Shown here: one piece after another, positions 48,323 to 60,123 of the stretch
Position numbering within the stretch: position 1 is the stretch's first letter
How the letters are laid out: every line of letters starts with the position of its first letter
Source: Adenanthera pavonina
Taxonomy: Eukaryota > Streptophyta > Magnoliopsida > Fabales > Fabaceae
Direction of reading: 5' to 3'
Assembly: GCA_026686845.1 (NCBI GenBank)
Contig: JAIVEN010000020.1
Coordinates: forward strand, 1,453,501 to 1,517,500
Length of the DNA: 64,000 nucleotides
Made by a program: the position numbers and the translations under genes
Notes under the pieces: generated by a model
What the model was told of the DNA's origin: nothing
The model's database searches: none
The model's input: only the letters and a program-made list of their open reading frames with translations

Positions 48323-48918
48323 CCCACTGAATGTTCCTTATACTATTTAGGAATGGAGAGAGTAGTTGATGGCTAATAATAAGCAATAGTTAATTACTTA
48401 TAAACTATCATGTAATATTATGTAATGATTTCTCTTTTTTTTATCTCCGATTCATTTAAAAAAAATACTTATATACTTTTTTTTATTTGTTTTTCATGTT
48501 ATTTTTCAATTAAAAGTTAATATGTGGCTTATTTTTTAATACATTGTAGATTTAGTCATTAATTATATATTAAAAGTTTTAACTATTTAAATTTTAAAAA
48601 ATTTAAAATGACTATATGTTAAATTTAATTGAAAAATAATATGAAAAGTATATAAAAAAAGTATAAAAGTTTAATCCTTCATTTAATAACTGCTCTCATA
48701 AATTATAACTTGGAGTGATGGAAATGAGTGGAATAAATTTTAATTAATAGGGGTGAAAAATGGGATATGGGTTCTTTTTCAAGAAATTTAATAATATAAC
48801 AAATTTTTCTTAAAATAAGTAAGCTAGTTAGAAATATTTTATATTTTTAGTTAGAGTGGATAATAAATAGTTTGAAGTGAATTTAATATAGCATAAAAAT
48901 CTAAAGTTATTATTACTA

Positions 48919-49334
48919 CTCCCTATGTTATGTTATATAGTATACTGTTGTGAGAAATTTATATTTCAAAATATAGTGCACTACATGTATTACATTGTGT
49001 TTTTTTAATTTATTTTTCCAATATTGTCCATAATAAGTAAATATATATATTCTATGGTTATCAATGTATTTGATGAAAATTCTTTCATGATTCGGTCAAA
49101 CCATAAATGAACGAAGGAGAATTTTCCTCAAAAGCCTCACTTTTCACAGTTACCGATGATCCATGGGAATTCGAAAAAAAGAATGAATGAGAAAATGACT
49201 ACAATTTATTAATATAGGAAGTATTATTAAATGAGGATAATTTGGGAAATAATGGGAAAAAATTTCAATCACTAATTATTATTTTGATATATGTGTGGTA
49301 GTTAAAAGTGCACTATAAATTGAAACGGAGAGAG
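48919..49334. mobile_element. Stowaway-like MITE, 416 bp
   Basis: It starts CTCCCTATGTTATGTTATAT and ends ACTATAAATTGAAACGGAGA followed by GAG, with TA flanks at 48917-48918 and 49335-49336. It has no coding capacity. The ends are less similar to each other than in the 46070 copy. Confidence 0.65.
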
Positions 49335-49591
49335 TATTAATTAATCATTAATGTGTGATAAATTAGTCATTAAAAGTATTCAATATGATGATCTTACTTG
49401 TAGGGCAACCACTTCTATTAAGTTATTTAAAAATAAAATAGGTAATTTTTTTAATTTAAAAAACATGATATCCAATCAAATATATACGTAATCTTTATCC
49501 TATTCATCCCCACTTTCAAGTTTCTGCCTGGATAAACAATATCTATTGATAATCTCTTTGAATCTTAATAGCTATCCACATATAATTTTAT

Positions 49592-51667
49592 GGAAAAATT
49601 AATCTTTTAATTTCTGAACTTTATATTAATTTTGAAATCAATCCCTGAACTAATTTTTTTTTAGTAATGCGTCCTAATCTATTTAACAGTGGCATAGTTA
49701 GTTTTTCAACTATCAGACCATTTGTAAATTCATCCCTATAAGTGCCACGTGGCAAGATTGATGTGAAACGGTGATGATATGGCAAACAGAGTTGCTGACA
49801 TGGCAAACGGAGTTGCTGATGTGGCAGACATGTGGGTAAGGGATGCTGACTAGGATTAAAGTGTAACTGATTTTAATCCTTATATTTTATCATAATTTGT
49901 AATTTAGTCCTTAAACTTTATTATTATTTTTATATTCATCCTCAAACTTTGCTTCCATTTAAATATCCATCCTTTAACTCTTTAAATATTAGTTATCTCA
50001 TCTATAAATGTAACAGATGCTAAGAAAAATACGAAAAACAAATATGGTGAGTTCAAATAAGTGAGTAGTGAAGAATAATGATAAGGAATTTTCTTAGGAA
50101 GTGAAGATCATCATTTTCTTTGTATTCTTATTTCAAGCTTGAATATTCAAGTTGCAAATATAGATTTCAAATAATATTAAGATAAGTAAAATGCAATTCC
50201 AAAATAACTAGGGGTAGTATAAAACATAAATGATATAGAAAGTATAAGAGATAATGCAATTAATAAGATTAAATAGTAGAAAATATTGAAATTTCTTAAT
50301 AAATTTAATAATCTAACTCATGTTCTTAATATATGTGAGACAGTTGAAAGTGCTTTATATTTAGGATTGGAAGAAGTATATTATTATTATAAAACATATA
50401 TAACTCTATTAGATGTATAATATTATATTATAAAATTTATATCCTTTATAGTAATTATCAATGTTGTCAAAACTGGATCGGACATTGAATCGGATAAGAC
50501 TTTGGTTCAAGGTTCAATGATTCATCGAGGTCGGACCGAGGTTAGACCAGTAGTAATTAAAATAATATATTTAAAAATAAATAATATAAGTTTAAACAAA
50601 TTTTATAACTTAATTAAAGTCTCAAACTAAATAATAATGAATTATCAATCTATTACTTGCCATAAATAAATTATTAATAAGTTTCATAACTCAATATTTA
50701 AATTTAAATAAGTGAATATTCATCTATAATTATATTTTGAGTTCAAAATAATAAATTAATAATCTATTATTATATTATTTATTAAGTTAATATATAATTT
50801 TTAGTAGTTATATATCATAATAATGTTTAAATAATATTATAATATATACAAAAAAATATTTTGTACTAGAAATGATGTTATTTTATCTTTGAAACCAAAA
50901 AAAATATTTTAAAAAAATTTGAAAAAAAAAAACACATAATCGGTTCAGGACCGGTTCTACCGATTCAAGGCTGGTTTTACCATTTCTAAATAGTATCGGT
51001 CATCTAGCTTAACAGGACCGGACCAGGCACCGATTCCTGGTCCAACGGTAGAACCGGCCGGTCCGGTCCGGTTCCGACAATAATGGTAATTATACATCTC
51101 AAAATATTTTTAATTTTTATAATCAAAACATATTTCAATTTGTGAAGCTTACTTTTACAAAAATAATATTCAAACATAACATCTTACAACAAACTTATTT
51201 TTACCTAAACTTTATTTTTACAAATTTCATTTATTTTAACTTACTTTTACAAACTGAAAATTAAATAGGTCTTAAATAGTTGAAGAATGACTGCTTAAAT
51301 AGAAATATAGTTTGACGATTAATATAAGAAAAAATATTAAAATTTAAGGGTTAAATTACAAATTATGGTAAAATATAGAAACTAAAATCAACTATTCTTT
51401 AATCCAAGTTAGCATCCTTTACCTACGTGTTTGCCATATCAGCAACTTCATCTGCCATGTCAGCAATTCTGTTTGCCACATTATCATCGTTTCATATTAA
51501 TCTTGTCACGTGACACTCATAGGGATAAATTTATAAACGGTTTAATAGTTGAGGGACTAACTATACCACCATTAAATAAATTATGGAGCATTACCAAAAA
51601 AAAAATTAGTTCAGAGTCTAATTTCAAAATTGCTACAAAGTTCTTGAGTCAAAAGGTTAATTTTTCG
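49592..51667. mobile_element. Mutator-like element with long terminal inverted repeats
   Basis: Inverted arms of about 330 bp (49592-49920 and about 51345-51667) align over most of their length. Examples are GAACTAATTTTTTTT, CCCTATAAGTGCCACGTGG versus CCCTATGAGTGTCACGTGA, and GGCAAACAGAGTTGCTGACA versus GGCAAACAGAATTGCTGACA. The flanks TAATTTTAT (49583-49591) and TAATTTTCT (51668-51676) match at 8 of 9, the 9-bp duplication expected of Mutator-like elements. There is no transposase. The interior contains a separate hAT MITE. The right arm ends only about 60 bp before the galactosidase start codon. Confidence 0.85.
50459..51085. mobile_element. hAT-type MITE, 627 bp, nested in the Mutator-like element
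   Basis: The perfect 8-bp duplication GTAATTAT flanks it (50451-50458 and 51086-51093). The ends are CAATGTTGTCAAAACTGG and, reversed on the right, CATTATTGTCGGAACCGG. Subterminal CCGGTTC/GGACCGG words are dense at the right end. The 8-bp duplication and such words are hAT features. It is non-coding. Confidence 0.9.
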
Positions 51668-51887
51668 TAATTTTCTCATCCCATACTATTATGAAGAAAC
51701 TTTTTCCCCTACATCTCATTTATCAGCAAAACGATGAAGATGATTCGAAACAAGGTCATTATTACTTCACTCCTGGCGTTATGTTTGGCTTTCATAAATT
51801 TAGCGAAAGCAACAGATGTATCACATGATGGAAGAGCCATCACCATTGATGGCCAAAGAAGAATCCTCATCTCTGGCTCCATCCATT

Positions 51888-53539
51888 TGTTAGTTAGGTT
51901 GACTTTACAAGGGGGGGTGAATTGAGAAGATTAAAAATTTTCTGCACAAAGTGAAAATGATGAAGAAAGCAAGGTATAATGAAAAACAGAGTATAAAGCA
52001 ATAAGCTAAAAGAGAAGAGATAGGGAGAAGAAAAACTCAGATATTTATCCTGGTTCGGTCTCTCCTCTTGACCTACGTCCAGTCTCCAAGTCACCACTTG
52101 AGATTTTTCACTATACAGCAAGAATTCAACGGGCTTCTTGCTAATGCCACAGTACAACTCCAGTGCTCTGTTTTCTAGAGCTCACTCAATCTTTTTCTGC
52201 ACTTTCACAAAGTGCTTTACAATTCCTTGTGATATCTCCTCACAAGTAAATCTATCTCTTAGATGAAGATTAGATTATTTACAAAGATAAAACTCTCTTG
52301 AATAGAGTGAATATGAAAGTTGATGTACAAGTATTGAAGTAAGATGGTAAAAGTCTTTGAGTAGAAAATTTGGCAGAATTTCAGTATATACAAAGTTTAA
52401 TTCGTTACCCACAACTTCAAATGATGTTGTATTTATAGATTTAGGTCTCAACTATTCGTTAGAGACGAAATCTATCCGTTGGGGAAGTTATCCAACTGTT
52501 ATTCTGAAAAACTATCCGTTAACCAACCGCATTTAATGCTTCTGACATACTGAAATTTGAATTTCGGTTGGTCAACAGACGAATTTCAAAGGAACCGAAG
52601 GTTAAAGCTTCCAACGTTGAAATACTGAAGTTCGTCTGTTCATGAAGTGAAATTCGAATTTTGAAACTTAAAAAATGTTTCCATGTTGTGACATATGAAT
52701 TTTCAAGAAGAAAGTTTTTCTGTTAAGTGTGAACATTGTTTTCAATTTGTTACAGTGCCCTCGAAATTCGAATTTTGGAACCTCAAAATTTGTCTGTCCA
52801 CAGCAGGCTTAAAAGGCACAATAGTTCGTTTACTTCAAAATTCGAACTTTCAAAGAGTGAAGTTCGTCTGTCAGAGAGACCTCTTTTCAGACTTACTTCA
52901 ACATTCGAATTTGTAAACACTGTCCTTCATATGTCATCATGTCATCTCAACAGACTCACAACTTCAGCTTCTGAAATTCGAATTTCCATGTTCAAAGTTC
53001 ATCTGTCAGTGAACAGTTTTGAAACTCAATATGATCTTGATTTCAGATGAACTTTAACATTGTTTCAGACGAATTTCTTCAGTTTTCATAAATTCTATTT
53101 TGTCTGAAATTCGAATGTTCAAAACCCAAAGTTCGTCTGTTGCTCAAAAGCTTCTTTCAGACACTTATGAAAATTCGAATTTTGGAAAATCAAAATTCGT
53201 CTGTCAGAGAGGCATCTCTTCAGACTTATTCAGTTTAAGCTCGAAATTCGAATTTCCAAAGCTAAAGTTCGAATTTCCAATATGACAGTTCAATGTAAGC
53301 TTTTCAAACTTCGTCTGTTGGTGGGTATTTTTCAAAGATTTCATGATTTAACTTAAAATCAAGCTTTTAAAACATCTTTTCATCAAATCAAAGTCTTTTA
53401 CCCATAACAAAAGATCCTACAATAATCCTAGCAATGATTACTCAGATTTTCTTCACTTGAGACACTTTGAGCTCCTTTGATATCTTCAATCCCAGCTCTT
53501 CAATGTTAGTTTGGAATCATCAAAACTCTTGATTCAACA
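51888..53539. mobile_element. Solo LTR, copy B (1652 bp), inside galactosidase exon 1
   Basis: It starts TGTTAGTTAGGTTGAC and ends CTTGATTCAACA. The perfect 5-bp duplication CCATT flanks it (51883-51887 and 53540-53544). Deleting the element and one repeat restores SGSIHYPRSTAQ, the conserved GH35 sequence, so the boundaries are firm. It is related to copy A (20552-23082), including the stretch beginning GATTTAGGTCTCAACTAT and the AATTCGAATT motif array. No internal retroviral-type genes are present. Confidence 0.95.
52555..53320. repeat. AATTCGAATT / TTCGTCTGTC motif array in LTR copy B
   Basis: This is the counterpart of the array in copy A. AATTCGAATT-type palindromes occur near 52651, 52765, 52975, 53107, 53171 and 53244, with TTCGTCTGTC-type motifs near 52631, 52863, 53132 and 53203. 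The order of motifs largely parallels copy A, but several units differ in number. Confidence 0.75.
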
Positions 53540-56500
53540 CCATTATCCTCGTAGCACTGCCCAAGTGAGTAATAATGACATATAATGAATACGTTTTTAA
53601 TTAATACATTTATTAATATTCTTATATTTGGTTTTGTTGTTTTCATATTTGTTCAAAATCTCAGTTATTTAACAGAAATGAAATGAATTCATTCATTAAT
53701 TTTTTTTCCCCAGATGTGGCCGGATTTGATTAGAAAATCAAAAGAAGGTGGTCTTATTGTAATTGAGACCTACGTTTAATTTCTGGAACGCCCATGAGCC
53801 TCAACGTCGCCAGGTTGATTTTTATCTTTATCTTTAATTAACTCTTAAATTTCACTTAAATTGGATATATTATCTTTTGTCACTGACTTTATTTATTTTC
53901 CTGTGAGATTTTTCTGGAAATCTCGATCTTGTGAGATTCATTAAAGAAATTCAAAAGGCAGGGCTCTATGCTTTTCTTCGAATTGGCCCATATGTTTGTG
54001 CAGAATGGAATTACGGATAATTAATTATTATGTTAGACAATTTATGTTTCCTTAATTAGAATTACACAATCATATTATTCACATAACGTAATATAATACC
54101 TTTTTTTTGTCCCAGTGATCAGAGGATATCCAGTTTGGTTGCATAATATTCCAAACATTGAGTTTAGGACCATGAATCAAATATACCTGGTAATTAGCAT
54201 TATTAATTTGATAATTTCAATTATCCTGAATATTTAATTTTACAAAATCTTACTCTAATTAATTATTTTCTATTAAATTATATAGGATGAGATGAAAAAC
54301 TTCACAACCCTGATAGATGAGCAAAGAGCTCTTTGCCTCGCAAGGAGGACCTATTATTTCTGCCCGGGTTCCTCATTTTAAAATGTTCTTAATTTATTTT
54401 AATGTGATTTAGTTATTTAAATATTTTTATTGTTAACCATTTTTTAATTATGCTTTTTAATTTTGAAAGATTGAAAATGAGTATGGAAATGTTATAAGTG
54501 ATTATGGTGATGCTGGAAAAGAATATGTAAAATGGTGTGTCCAGCTAGCAGACTCATATCAAATTGGTATACCCTGGGTGATGTGTCAACAATCCGATGC
54601 TCCTCAACCTATGGTAAAATTTAAAATTAAATTAAAATATTTATTTTTTATATATAATTACCATCTTTCATTTTTAATATGTTATATAAATTATTCAAGG
54701 GCTAATTTATTTATTTTTAATTGAATTTTTAAATTAGATTAACACATGCAATGGTTATTATTGTGATCGATTCACTCCCAACAACAATAATTCACCCAAG
54801 ATTTGGACTGAGAATTGGAGTGGCTGGTTAGTTCTTAATTTCTTTATTCAAGTAATTTTTGTATTTTATGTGTTTTTTTTTGGGTAAACTTATATGTGTT
54901 TGCTTATATTAATTAAACTATTACGTTTAATTAATTTAATTAATTCCGTTTGGTTGAATTTTTAGGTTTAAGGATTGGGGTGGACAAGGTCCTCATAGAA
55001 CTGCAGAGGATCTCGCTTTTGCTGTTGCAAGGTTTTATCAATTTGGTGGCACTTTCCAAAACTACTATATGGTAATCAAATTAATAAATTTATAAGTTCA
55101 ATTTGTGTTGCTAAATAATAAATTTTACTTTTTTTTATAGCAAATTAATAAAATAATAAGTTATCTAATTCATAATGTTGTTTGTTTCTATATATAGTAT
55201 CATGGTGGTACCAATTTTGGTCGAACAGCCGGAGGACCATATATCACCACTTCCTAGCTATGATTATGATGCTCCTTTGGATGAATATGGTATACATTTT
55301 ACATGCACACAAATCAACATTTTTTTCGAAAAAATATCTTTATTTAATGGTTTTGTAATTATGATATTACTTACGATAATTAATAATTAATTAATTGTTT
55401 AGGTAATCTGAATCAACCCAAGTGGGGTCACCTTAGCCAGCTCCATAGAATCGTTCTGGCATAGAAGACAGCCTTGACTTATGGCAACCAAACAACTGTT
55501 GATTTTGGAAATGTGGTTTCAGTAAGTGATTTTTTTCTTATTTATTTTAAATTCTTCTATGTTAAATTAAGTCTACATATATATATATATAAAATATAAT
55601 CATTAATTTTTTTTGTGTATTTTTTTCTTGGTCACATCATATGTACACATGGAACATTCAATCTGCTTCCTCGGAAATGGAAATGGATCAAGCGATGCCA
55701 CAGTTGACTTCCAAAATAAGACCTACACCGTCCCTGCTTGGTCTGTCACAATTCTTGCTAATTGTTCTACAGAAGTCTACAACACCGCAAAGGTGAGAAT
55801 TATTCATATATTAATTATATAGTAATTATCACTTAATTTGATGGGGTCTACTCTTCTCTCTCAGCGTCCTGAAGGAGAGTAGTCTCTATTGCTGGTGAAG
55901 GTTTAAACCTGAGGTTGTGTTAATGTTAGGTGAATACTCAAACGGCTGTGTTGATCAAAAATGAGGAACCACAAGCATTGAAATGGCAATGGATGAAAGA
56001 ACCAAAGCAGAGAAAGTTTAACGTTGCTCTGAAAGCTTCACAACTTCTGGAACAGAAGGCTGTGACAAATGACAGTAGTGATTGCTTGTGGTACGTTACA
56101 AATGTTGATATTAAAGAAAGTGATCCTATTTGGGGCAAAGATCTTTCCATCAGAGTCAACACTTCTGGCCATCTTGTTCATGTTTTTGTCAATGTCTCCA
56201 TGTCGGTAAGTCTATCACTGCAAACTTTTCACTTTGTACGTCAAACCCTAATAGCTAGCTATGGCTTTTCTGAACCCACAAACCCTAGTTATAGTTCATA
56301 GCAGATTTACCCAAGTTCTGATTTTTCTTTCTAAGCAATTTATTATATATATATATATGTATATGGATGTATGTATGTAAGTGTGTATGATGTGGGTCAC
56401 AGTTTCCCAATATGCTGAAAATGGACGCTTTGAGTTTCAGCACGAGTCCAAGATCAAACTGCGTCTTGGAAACAACGAGATCTCTCTTCTCAGTGGCACT

Positions 56501-57289
56501 GTTGGATTACCAGTAAGTCAAAATAAACAAAGCACACGCTCAAAGCACATGAAGGTCTTCATAATTCTATACGTAGAGACATAATCTGACAGTGCCTCCT
56601 TATTATAGAACTACGGAGCATTCTTTTACAACATAAAAGTTGGAATACTGGGACCTGTTGTGCTGGTTGCAAAGGATGGTGGGGAAGAGCACAGAGTGGA
56701 TATCTCCAAGAATGAATGGACTTACAAAGTGGGATTGGAGGGTCAGCTTGATGAATTCTATAGCATTTCTAAATCTCTCAAACCCTGGCTTGTTCTTGGC
56801 CTAACAAACCTCTAGTTTGGTACAAGGTATAGAATGCATCAGCTCTTAGATGTTCCTTAATTAACCTTAACATTATCCTCTTAATCAGTAAAAGCAAAAT
56901 TAACATGCTGTTTGTTCGTGGGTTTTTGTCTGTAATTCTGTGTTAATTGTGTGTTTATATACGTGTGGAATAGACATGGTTCAAAACTCCAAGTGGAACA
57001 GATCCAGTGGTTGTGGATTTGAATGGATTAGGGAAAGGGGAAGCGTGGGTGAATGGGAATAGGATGCGTAGGTATTGGCCAAGCTACAATGCAGGTGCTG
57101 ATGGTTGCTCAGGATCATGTGATTACCGTGGAGCCTATAACGCTGAAAAATGCAGGACCAACTGTGGCAAGCCTACTCAAAGATGGTAAACCCTAATCAT
57201 CTCGTGTTCTCGTCAAACGCCATCATTATCCATTTTTTATCATTAATTAATAATTAGTTAATTAATTCTCTTCATTGGTGCTTAGCCTG

Positions 57290-57500
57290 AATTGAGAGAT
57301 AGTAGCTTGGTGCCCTTTTGGATTGGGCCCAGTTAATATTGAGCCTAACTTTGTGCATGTTTGGGGTGGTGTTGCACCACCTCAAAACTGCATTTTCAAT
57401 TAGTAACTTCTATGTTTTGGACCTAAAATGTTTGCACCACCCCAGACACACTTGGGCTAATTTTTAGGTTTAGCCATTTTACCAAAAAAATTTTAGTCTC
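57290..57500. repeat. Inverted-repeat segment in the galactosidase intron
   Basis: GGGGTGGTGTTGCACCACC at about 57362-57380 is itself a hairpin, and TTTGCACCACCCCAGAC at 57430-57447 repeats the arm in reverse. It lies in the intron before exon 16. It may be a short insertion, but no target duplication was identified. Confidence 0.4.
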
Positions 57501-58118
57501 TAATGGCCACGAACAAATGTTCCACACATGCTTTATTTGTACCAAATTAAAAGAAAAATATGCCAACGATGTTGATTGGCGTTTCTGGGAGATGAAAAGG
57601 TACCATGTTCCTCGCTCTTTTCTGCAACAAGGAGGCTTGAACTCATTGGTAGTGTTCGAGGAGAAGGGAGGAAGTCCACTTGAAGTGAAGATTGGAACTG
57701 TGAGTGCTGAGAAGGTTTGTGCAAATGCTTATGAAAACCACAAGTTGGAGCTTGCTTGCAATGAAGGCCAAGTTATCTCTGAGATTAAGTTCGCCAGCTT
57801 CGGCCAGCCCACCGGAGCTTGTGGATCCTTCCGGAAAGGTTCTTGTGAATCCCCTCAAGCCTTATCAGCCATCAGTGAGGTAAATAATTTCACCGGCCAT
57901 ACAAATCAATGAAAATTATTGGGCATTAATTAATTAATTACTTAATTAGATTAACAATGATTATTTATCTGTGTTCAATTTTTTCATGATTCTTGCAGAC
58001 TTGTAATGGCAAGCAAAGGTGTTCTTTTGATGTTGCTGAGGAAGTTCTTGGAGCGTCTGGATGCGGCAAAGATGAGGAGCGTAGGCTGGCTGTGGAAGCC
58101 AATTGCAAGAGAAACTAG

Positions 58119-59340
58119 AGTTTTTTTTTTTTCAATTTTTTTTCCAAAAATCTTTTCAGTTATAGTAATTTAAAGTTTTAGATTCTTTAGGAGATATTTC
58201 CTTTTTAATTCTAGTTCTTTTCGGTTAGAGTAGATTTATTTTTGTTTATGATTTTTCAATTTCTCTAATTGTACGCAGTTGGGTTATGTCTTTTGAACAT
58301 TATTGTACATAAATTTTAGTATTTTAATATCTTAACGAGGCATTTGCCCTTATTGCATGCATTTGGAAATGGTTCTCAGTGTTTCTTAACATATAAATAA
58401 TGAAACTTATTATATATTTTATTATATATATTGATATGTCAATAATATTGATTTTGCTTGAACTATATATATATATATATATATATATATGAATAACGTG
58501 GTTCGCTCTAAGCTACGTGTAAAACAAAGATATCATATATAATCTAGTTCAATATCAATATTGTTGATATTGATTGGATCTTTGGAAGTTCTTAAAGGAA
58601 AAAAAATAAAAATACCTTAATCTTAAAATTTTTTTTTAATTGGTTCCTTTCATTCTTATGTAAGGGAAAGTTCATGACAGAATTTTTGGTCATACAAATA
58701 TTGAAAACCAAACTAGAAAATTTAATTTATCATACTTGAAGTTCATCATTGATTTACTTGCTTCATTTTTTTTAATTTTCAGGATTATATTATTTTTTAA
58801 ATAAACATATTTTTAACATTAAAGACATAAATATTCTGGTTAATATTAAGGGATTTAAAGAGTTAAGAGTTTAAGAATAAAACAGAAAAATTTTATAAAT
58901 TTCTAAGAAAGAGGAACTTACTTGATTGAATTTTATTCAATGAGTGTTTTTTTTTTTTTTTTTGTTTACCAGAAAAAAAACACACACACACCCATATATA
59001 TATATATATATATATTAAGTATTAACAGAATAAAAAAGGTTCAGGATGGGGATGGGGGAATTCGTTTTGTTTTTGGTTTTGGATGGGGGAATTAAATCCC
59101 AATTAAATAGATGTATCCCACTGATATAATGTTTGATAAGTCAATCAGTTCATGAGTTGCCCTGTTCAAAACGGAGAAACCCATGTAAAAGAACGCATAG
59201 AACCGGTCCAATCCGGTCAACTTGAACCATTTGTAAGCAGTCAGATCAGATTGTAGAGTCAGACGTTGCAGTCTCATGGAAAGTGCAAGTTCCACACCTA
59301 TAGCAATAGAATTAGTGGCGCTAAAAAAGCTATCTCAATT
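58119..59340. other. Intergenic DNA with simple repeats
   Basis: Microsatellites include (AT)n at 58464-58490, a T-run near 58948-58966, (AC)n at about 58980-58991 and (TA)n at 58994-59015. The minus ORF at 59092-59295 matches nothing recognised. No gene supported. Confidence 0.5.
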
Positions 59341-59464
59341 TATTTTCACAAAACCGAATGGCGGTGGGGACCCAAACTGAGGCACACTAGGCCTAGAATC
59401 ACCAAAACAAATAATAGCTGAAGCTGAAGCTGAATGAATTACCATCGTAATTCATCCTTTATTA

Positions 59465-59715
59465 AGACACATGCATCCTTGGCTGATCAAATCATAAAAA
59501 GGTTGCTCTAAAACATAAATTCCAAGATCCTGAGATAAAGCATAATTAGCAAGAAAATTGTACTCTTATTAGCTTTTCGAATTATCACCTGCCATCCATG
59601 ACTGAAAAATCGCTTAATTTCTTCCAACAATCTAGAAAAGGTGTTTAAACGTGTGTTCAATTGCTTAAGGGAAGCTTTGTTTCCAACATCTTGAAAACTC
59701 TTAGCAAGCCACCTG
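59465..59715 (-). pseudogene. LINE RNase H C-terminal relic
   Basis: Read on the minus strand and allowing frameshifts, the segment gives GWQVIIRKANKS, then FLANYALSQDLGIYVLEQP. This resembles the REANKVADxLA...ALSQ tail of RNase H domains in plant L1-type retrotransposons. It is short and frame-broken. A relic of a retrotransposon is likely; a specific family is not assigned. Confidence 0.5.
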
Positions 59716-59719
59716 AAAG

Positions 59720-60120
59720 CGTATTAAAAAAAAATTCTCATCTGAAAACAATTGCTACCCAAATTATTTGTATTCGCAAAGAATAATTACGCATTTCAAA
59801 AAAGAAATTAAATTGGATTGTTTGTATTCAAAAAACTCTACCTATGTAGTGTCATAGTTAGTTCCAAACACAAATAAAGGAGGAAAGCTATGCTAGATGC
59901 TTAACAATCAACGTAAAAATTTGTCAAATTTTTATGACATGGATCAATGATTTTTTTGTGCTCAGACTTAGTCATTATCCAAAAATAACGTGTTGTATGA
60001 TTCGAATGCAACATCAAATGAGCTAGATTCGCTACATCGGTGCTCGGGTGTAGTGTTAAATGAGTAAAGGCTTCCACATCATTCTGAACGGACGTGGGTA
60101 AATAAGTTAGCTCAAGAAAG
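59720..60120. other. Short intergenic stretch, nothing recognised
   Basis: The ORF at 59901-60143 (minus) does not match a known family and overlaps the truncated LINE end. Confidence 0.35.
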
Positions 60121-60123
60121 TAA

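Larger units (their letters stand above)
51734..58118 (+). pseudogene. GH35 beta-galactosidase pseudogene, BGAL7/BGAL15 type
   Basis: Seventeen exon remnants follow the standard plant BGAL structure. Exon 1 encodes a signal peptide (LLALCLAFINLAKA) and ITIDGQRRILISGSIH. It is cut by a solo LTR (51888-53539) and resumes YPRSTAQ at 53545-53564. Later exons: 53714-53813, 53908-54016, 54123-54189, 54286-54367, 54470-54613 (IENEYG, acid/base Glu region), 54738-54826 (WTENWSGW, nucleophile Glu), 54966-55071, 55198-55289, 55403-55521, 55631-55792, 55930-56205, 56403-56512, 56609-56826, 56974-57185, 57600-57879, 57999-58118 (SUEL-lectin tail). Defects: TAA/frameshift at 53777, donor GT changed to AT at 54017, a deletion in exon 5, an extra 4 bp with TAG at 55255, TAG at 55462, a lost acceptor AG at 55630, a frameshift near 56795. 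The live enzyme would remove galactose from cell-wall polymers in the apoplast. This copy cannot. Confidence 0.93.

Noticed and set aside
57517..57599. N-terminal part of the 131-aa ORF (MFHTCFICTKLKEKYANDVD)
   Set aside because: The galactosidase reading resumes only at 57600, after the acceptor; the preceding residues are intron sequence.
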